Assembly (NCBI GenBank): GCA_023053575.1
Contig: JAKZAP010000016.1
Coordinates: forward strand, 9,854,046 to 9,918,045
From: Branchinecta lynchi
Lineage: Eukaryota; Arthropoda; Branchiopoda; Anostraca; Branchinectidae
Length of the DNA: 64,000 nt
Direction: 5' to 3'
This document shows, in pieces, positions 61,207 through 64,000 of the stretch. The notes beneath the pieces were generated by a model. That model saw only the letters and a program-made list of their open reading frames with translations. It was not told the DNA's origin and ran no database searches. A program made the position numbers and the translations under genes. Position 1 is the first letter of the stretch. Each line of letters begins with the position of its first letter.

Positions 61207-63276
61207 CTAAGACATTTTACTCGCGGCGTTAGATCAGCTATAATCGCAATTGTAGTCCTAGCGGTATCTTGGAAGGGTTTATTCGTTGCTATTGCTATTG
61301 GACGGTTGGGCCTAGGTCCTGCAGTTAGCAAACCGAGTTTTTTACGAAACCACTTGCTTTTTATGGCCAAGTATTACTTACAACGAAACATCCTTAATTA
61401 AGCATTACTTATTGTTACTAGATTGGCTTGGCTTGTTGGGCCACAGGCACTAATTCTGATATCTGATATACGAGATTTACCATCTTAATGACACATGAAA
61501 CTTACTGTCTTAACATTACAGGAAATCTTACTGTCTTGATGTTTAATGATACCTTATGATCTTAACGGATCGACTATCGTAATAACGTAACTATCACTAA
61601 GAGCCAACACACAATGAACGCTAAGATAGCGAGTTAGCAAAGTGTTAAGTGAATCATTGTTTTGATTTCTGCTCAGGAACAGATACAAAATCTTCCTAAA
61701 AAGTAAACTAAAAACTAAAATTAAAACTAAAATTACGTGTCGTTACATTCTTATTTTTAGTGGACTGTTCGATAAACAGAAAGAAATTCTAAAATTGTCA
61801 CAAGAATGAGACATTTGCCCTTGTATGCGCGGTGAAGCTGAGATGGTTTAAAATATATGTCAATACCCTTGTATCGCAAAATCTGGTGTCTTGTTTTACC
61901 TCCCTGTGCACTGGCTCTACTTCTGATTCATTTGAGATAGACCGATTCTATGTGAGGGTAGCGGTGTGGAGTGAAGATTATACCAGTTGACCTCATACTA
62001 CGCTGAGGTGTAGACGTTTGTGTGTACTAATTTGAATGTAAACGAAGATGGTAACATGGGGTTGGATTATGAGGAAGAAGGTTTGGATATGCGGATTCAT
62101 ACTTGTGTGTGTGTGTGTGGGGGGGGGGGGGGGGCAATATTTGAGTTTACCAAGGGCTTCCTTATTATATTTCCAGCGATTAACGACGTGACAAAACTAC
62201 ATAACGTTCTGGATGACATTCAGCTGACGATGCTTGTTTTCGTCTAGGCAGTCATGATCTGGAGGAAAAGTCTTTAGTTCTACGAAATTTAATTAGAAGT
62301 GATCACATATATTTTTTGTTTTTTCCGATTCTAGAAAAGCAGAAAATGGACCTGTTTGTTTCTTTCTCTTTTCTCTACCAAGATGCTTGGTACTTGCTTG
62401 AATTGGATCTCACGAAAAAACAAATTCAGAACATCCAAAATTGTCTTTGGAGAAATACTGTATTTTCTTTTAATTATTCCTAGCAGTTACTAGAGCCATA
62501 AGAGATTCTAGTCTCATTAAGTGCTAGCAGTGACGCCCTGGCACCAGCATTGAGAAAGGGTATGGAATAAGGTACCATACAGGGAAAGGAAATTAGAGAG
62601 GAGATTAAAAAAATCAGACAATTTAACAGTTGTCTGGTTTAAAATAGTCAAATGCATCTGGGATGTCCTTCGTGTCGAAAGCCAGATGATGTTCGTCGTG
62701 CCCGGCACCAAGGAGAGCAGAAGGACAATGTTTCCCCGTGAAATGTCCTTGGACCATTTAGGGAAAGTAGTCAAAAGAAGAGAATTATAATTCACATTTG
62801 AAAGTTAACTAATTGCCTGGTGCTCTTCTGGATTTTGGAATGTCCTTCTCACCATGGGCCGCCTTTGACCTATGATATATTCTTTGCGACATGTTCGACT
62901 ACCTCGTCCGCATAGGCCGTGCGTCCGGAAGCCGCCCTAGGGTTCGAGTTCTTTCTTAAATATGTCACTGGTTCTTCCTTCCTCCGTGCTTTCTTCGCTA
63001 GTAGAGCATGGGTTGGCAGGCCAGGGTGTTTCGGCGTATTCGACGTACCCCGTGGGCGTCCTAGTGTGTTTGAGGCGATTTCTTTTCCGACTTCTGAAGC
63101 GTCGTGCTTTCTGTATGGAGCGATGACGTACTTCAGAGTTCTTGGGGAACTAGTTCACACGCAATAATTTATGCTTTGAAGGCACCGGGATTAAAGGATG
63201 TAGGGGCTTTTACTTTGTTGACAAAGATGAGTAGAGCACCAGGAATGCGCAGGCCTGCTGGGTTTCATTCACTTAA
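61207..63276. other. Intergenic sequence, no gene recognised
   Basis: A (GT)n run then about 14 G residues lies at 62105-62135. Frames at 62517-62795 (minus) and 62919-63167 (plus) show no family signature. Confidence 0.35.
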
Positions 63277-63320
63277 AGGACCTGTCTTACCTATCGTACT
63301 GACTCACTTAGAACTGCCTG
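63277..63320 (+). mobile_element. Truncated AGGACC-family MITE terminus
   Basis: TTAA then AGGACCTGTCTTACCTATCG, matching the left end of the family for about 30 bases, then diverging. Confidence 0.6.
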
Positions 63321-63654
63321 GTTGTTCCTTCCATTCTTATTTGTATCCACCGCAACGGCACTATACCGATTTTCTTATATATCTGACTTTTTAAAGTGGA
63401 TCTGGCTCTCTCTTTTTGCTCACAAGGAGCTCATTGGCCAGACAGAACGTTAGCGTATGGGATTTTCTCCTTGTTTCTCGTCAAATCCAAGGGGGCCGCG
63501 TGTTTTTAAAGCATCCGTGACGGGTCTGTAATTTTTGTTTTTGTTGAAACATAACACAGTTTCAAAGGGGTCGTGTACTTTAGAATGTTACAACAGAAAC
63601 AGTAGGCTATCTACTGCGAATTGAATCACAACGCAAAGTTCTACCATGAGTGGT

Positions 63655-64000
63655 GAAACTAGCCCGTTTTCGTGGGGGGGGGGGAGCCCAGATTTTTACC
63701 AACATCATTTGACCATTTATCTACAAAATGTGCCGTTGCTGCCTCGCGGCAACGGCGCACATTCCCCGCTAACGCATCATAGAACCGTTGGTATGCTCAG
63801 TTGTAATATATCAATTGAGATATTTGCAAGGAAAGTTTCTGAATTTTCATTTACTCCCTGGCATTTATGGTTACCACGTGGGCCCACAAATTTGCCGTGC
63901 AGTCAAAAGTCTAGCAAACCAGAAAAATCGTGATAGACAATGCAGTGATAGCACCGCACTAGCATAATTAACTAACCTCTTTTTCACTTGCAATCTTGCG
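63655..64000. mobile_element. Partial hAT-like element of the 40829 family, running off the window
   Basis: ACTAGCCCGTTTTCGTGGGG with a G run matches the left end; TGTGCCGTTGC and GCGGCAACGGCGCACATTCC match the hairpin region of 40829-42812; TTGTAATATATCAATTGAGAT follows as in that element. The CAGGGGCGTC terminus itself has decayed. Confidence 0.65.

Noticed and set aside
60934..61401. 155-codon plus-strand frame
   Set aside because: It starts in a LINE tail and crosses the right terminal repeat of a palindromic element; no domain is seen.
1..64000. tRNA, rRNA, snRNA genes or retroviral/LTR elements
   Set aside because: I saw no cloverleaf with A and B boxes, no rRNA-like block, and no pair of long terminal direct repeats with gag or integrase motifs. 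A dedicated scan would be firmer.

Overview
This is a stretch of eukaryotic nuclear DNA, almost certainly from an invertebrate animal. It has split genes with GT-AG introns, animal-type proteins, a host of small palindromic DNA transposons, and decayed non-LTR retrotransposons whose 3' ends run into short microsatellite tails. It is AT-rich, intron-heavy and repeat-dense. I see no bacterial operon, rRNA, tRNA or CRISPR array, and I cannot name the species.

Two host genes can be read from the sequence, head to head about 1 kb apart. On the minus strand (5699 down to 3373) are three internal exons of a small GTPase of the Rab32/38/29 family, closest by eye to RAB29. Its start exon and prenylated C-terminal exon are not found. 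On the plus strand (6675 to 36595) is a complete ABTB1 (BPOZ) gene: eight exons whose phases all agree, giving a 480-residue protein with N-terminal ankyrin repeats and two BTB domains. Its 1.44 kb of coding sequence is spread over 29.9 kb. Introns make up about 95 percent of the locus and are mostly mobile-element debris, including a 12.6 kb intron 4.

The remainder is a layered record of transposition. hAT-like elements with CAG-type ends and 8-bp target duplications lie at 183-2985, 23168-24542, 40829-42812, 52499-52814 and 59642-59867, with a palindromic hAT-like family at 26026-26341 and 38429-38794. At least two MITE families insert at TTAA, and one or more insert at TA. Long foldback elements lie at 21.6-23.2 kb and 31.5-33.0 kb. 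A composite repeat with roughly 400-bp internal monomers fills 28.9-30.5 kb and 33.0-35.8 kb. One non-LTR retrotransposon family is present in at least five 5'-truncated copies, two of which keep a broken reverse transcriptase with a YADD motif. Many elements are nested, so their order of arrival and the empty target sites can be read directly.

From 36.6 kb to the end I recognise no host gene. A short ORF with a strong membrane-anchor segment (59991-60170) and a possible non-coding first exon near 54.5 kb are weak leads. I found no convincing new multi-gene system. The best leads are a possible 78-nt in-frame cassette exon in ABTB1, the sequence-proven TTAA MITE insertion, and hAT elements rich in perfect TTC-loop hairpins.
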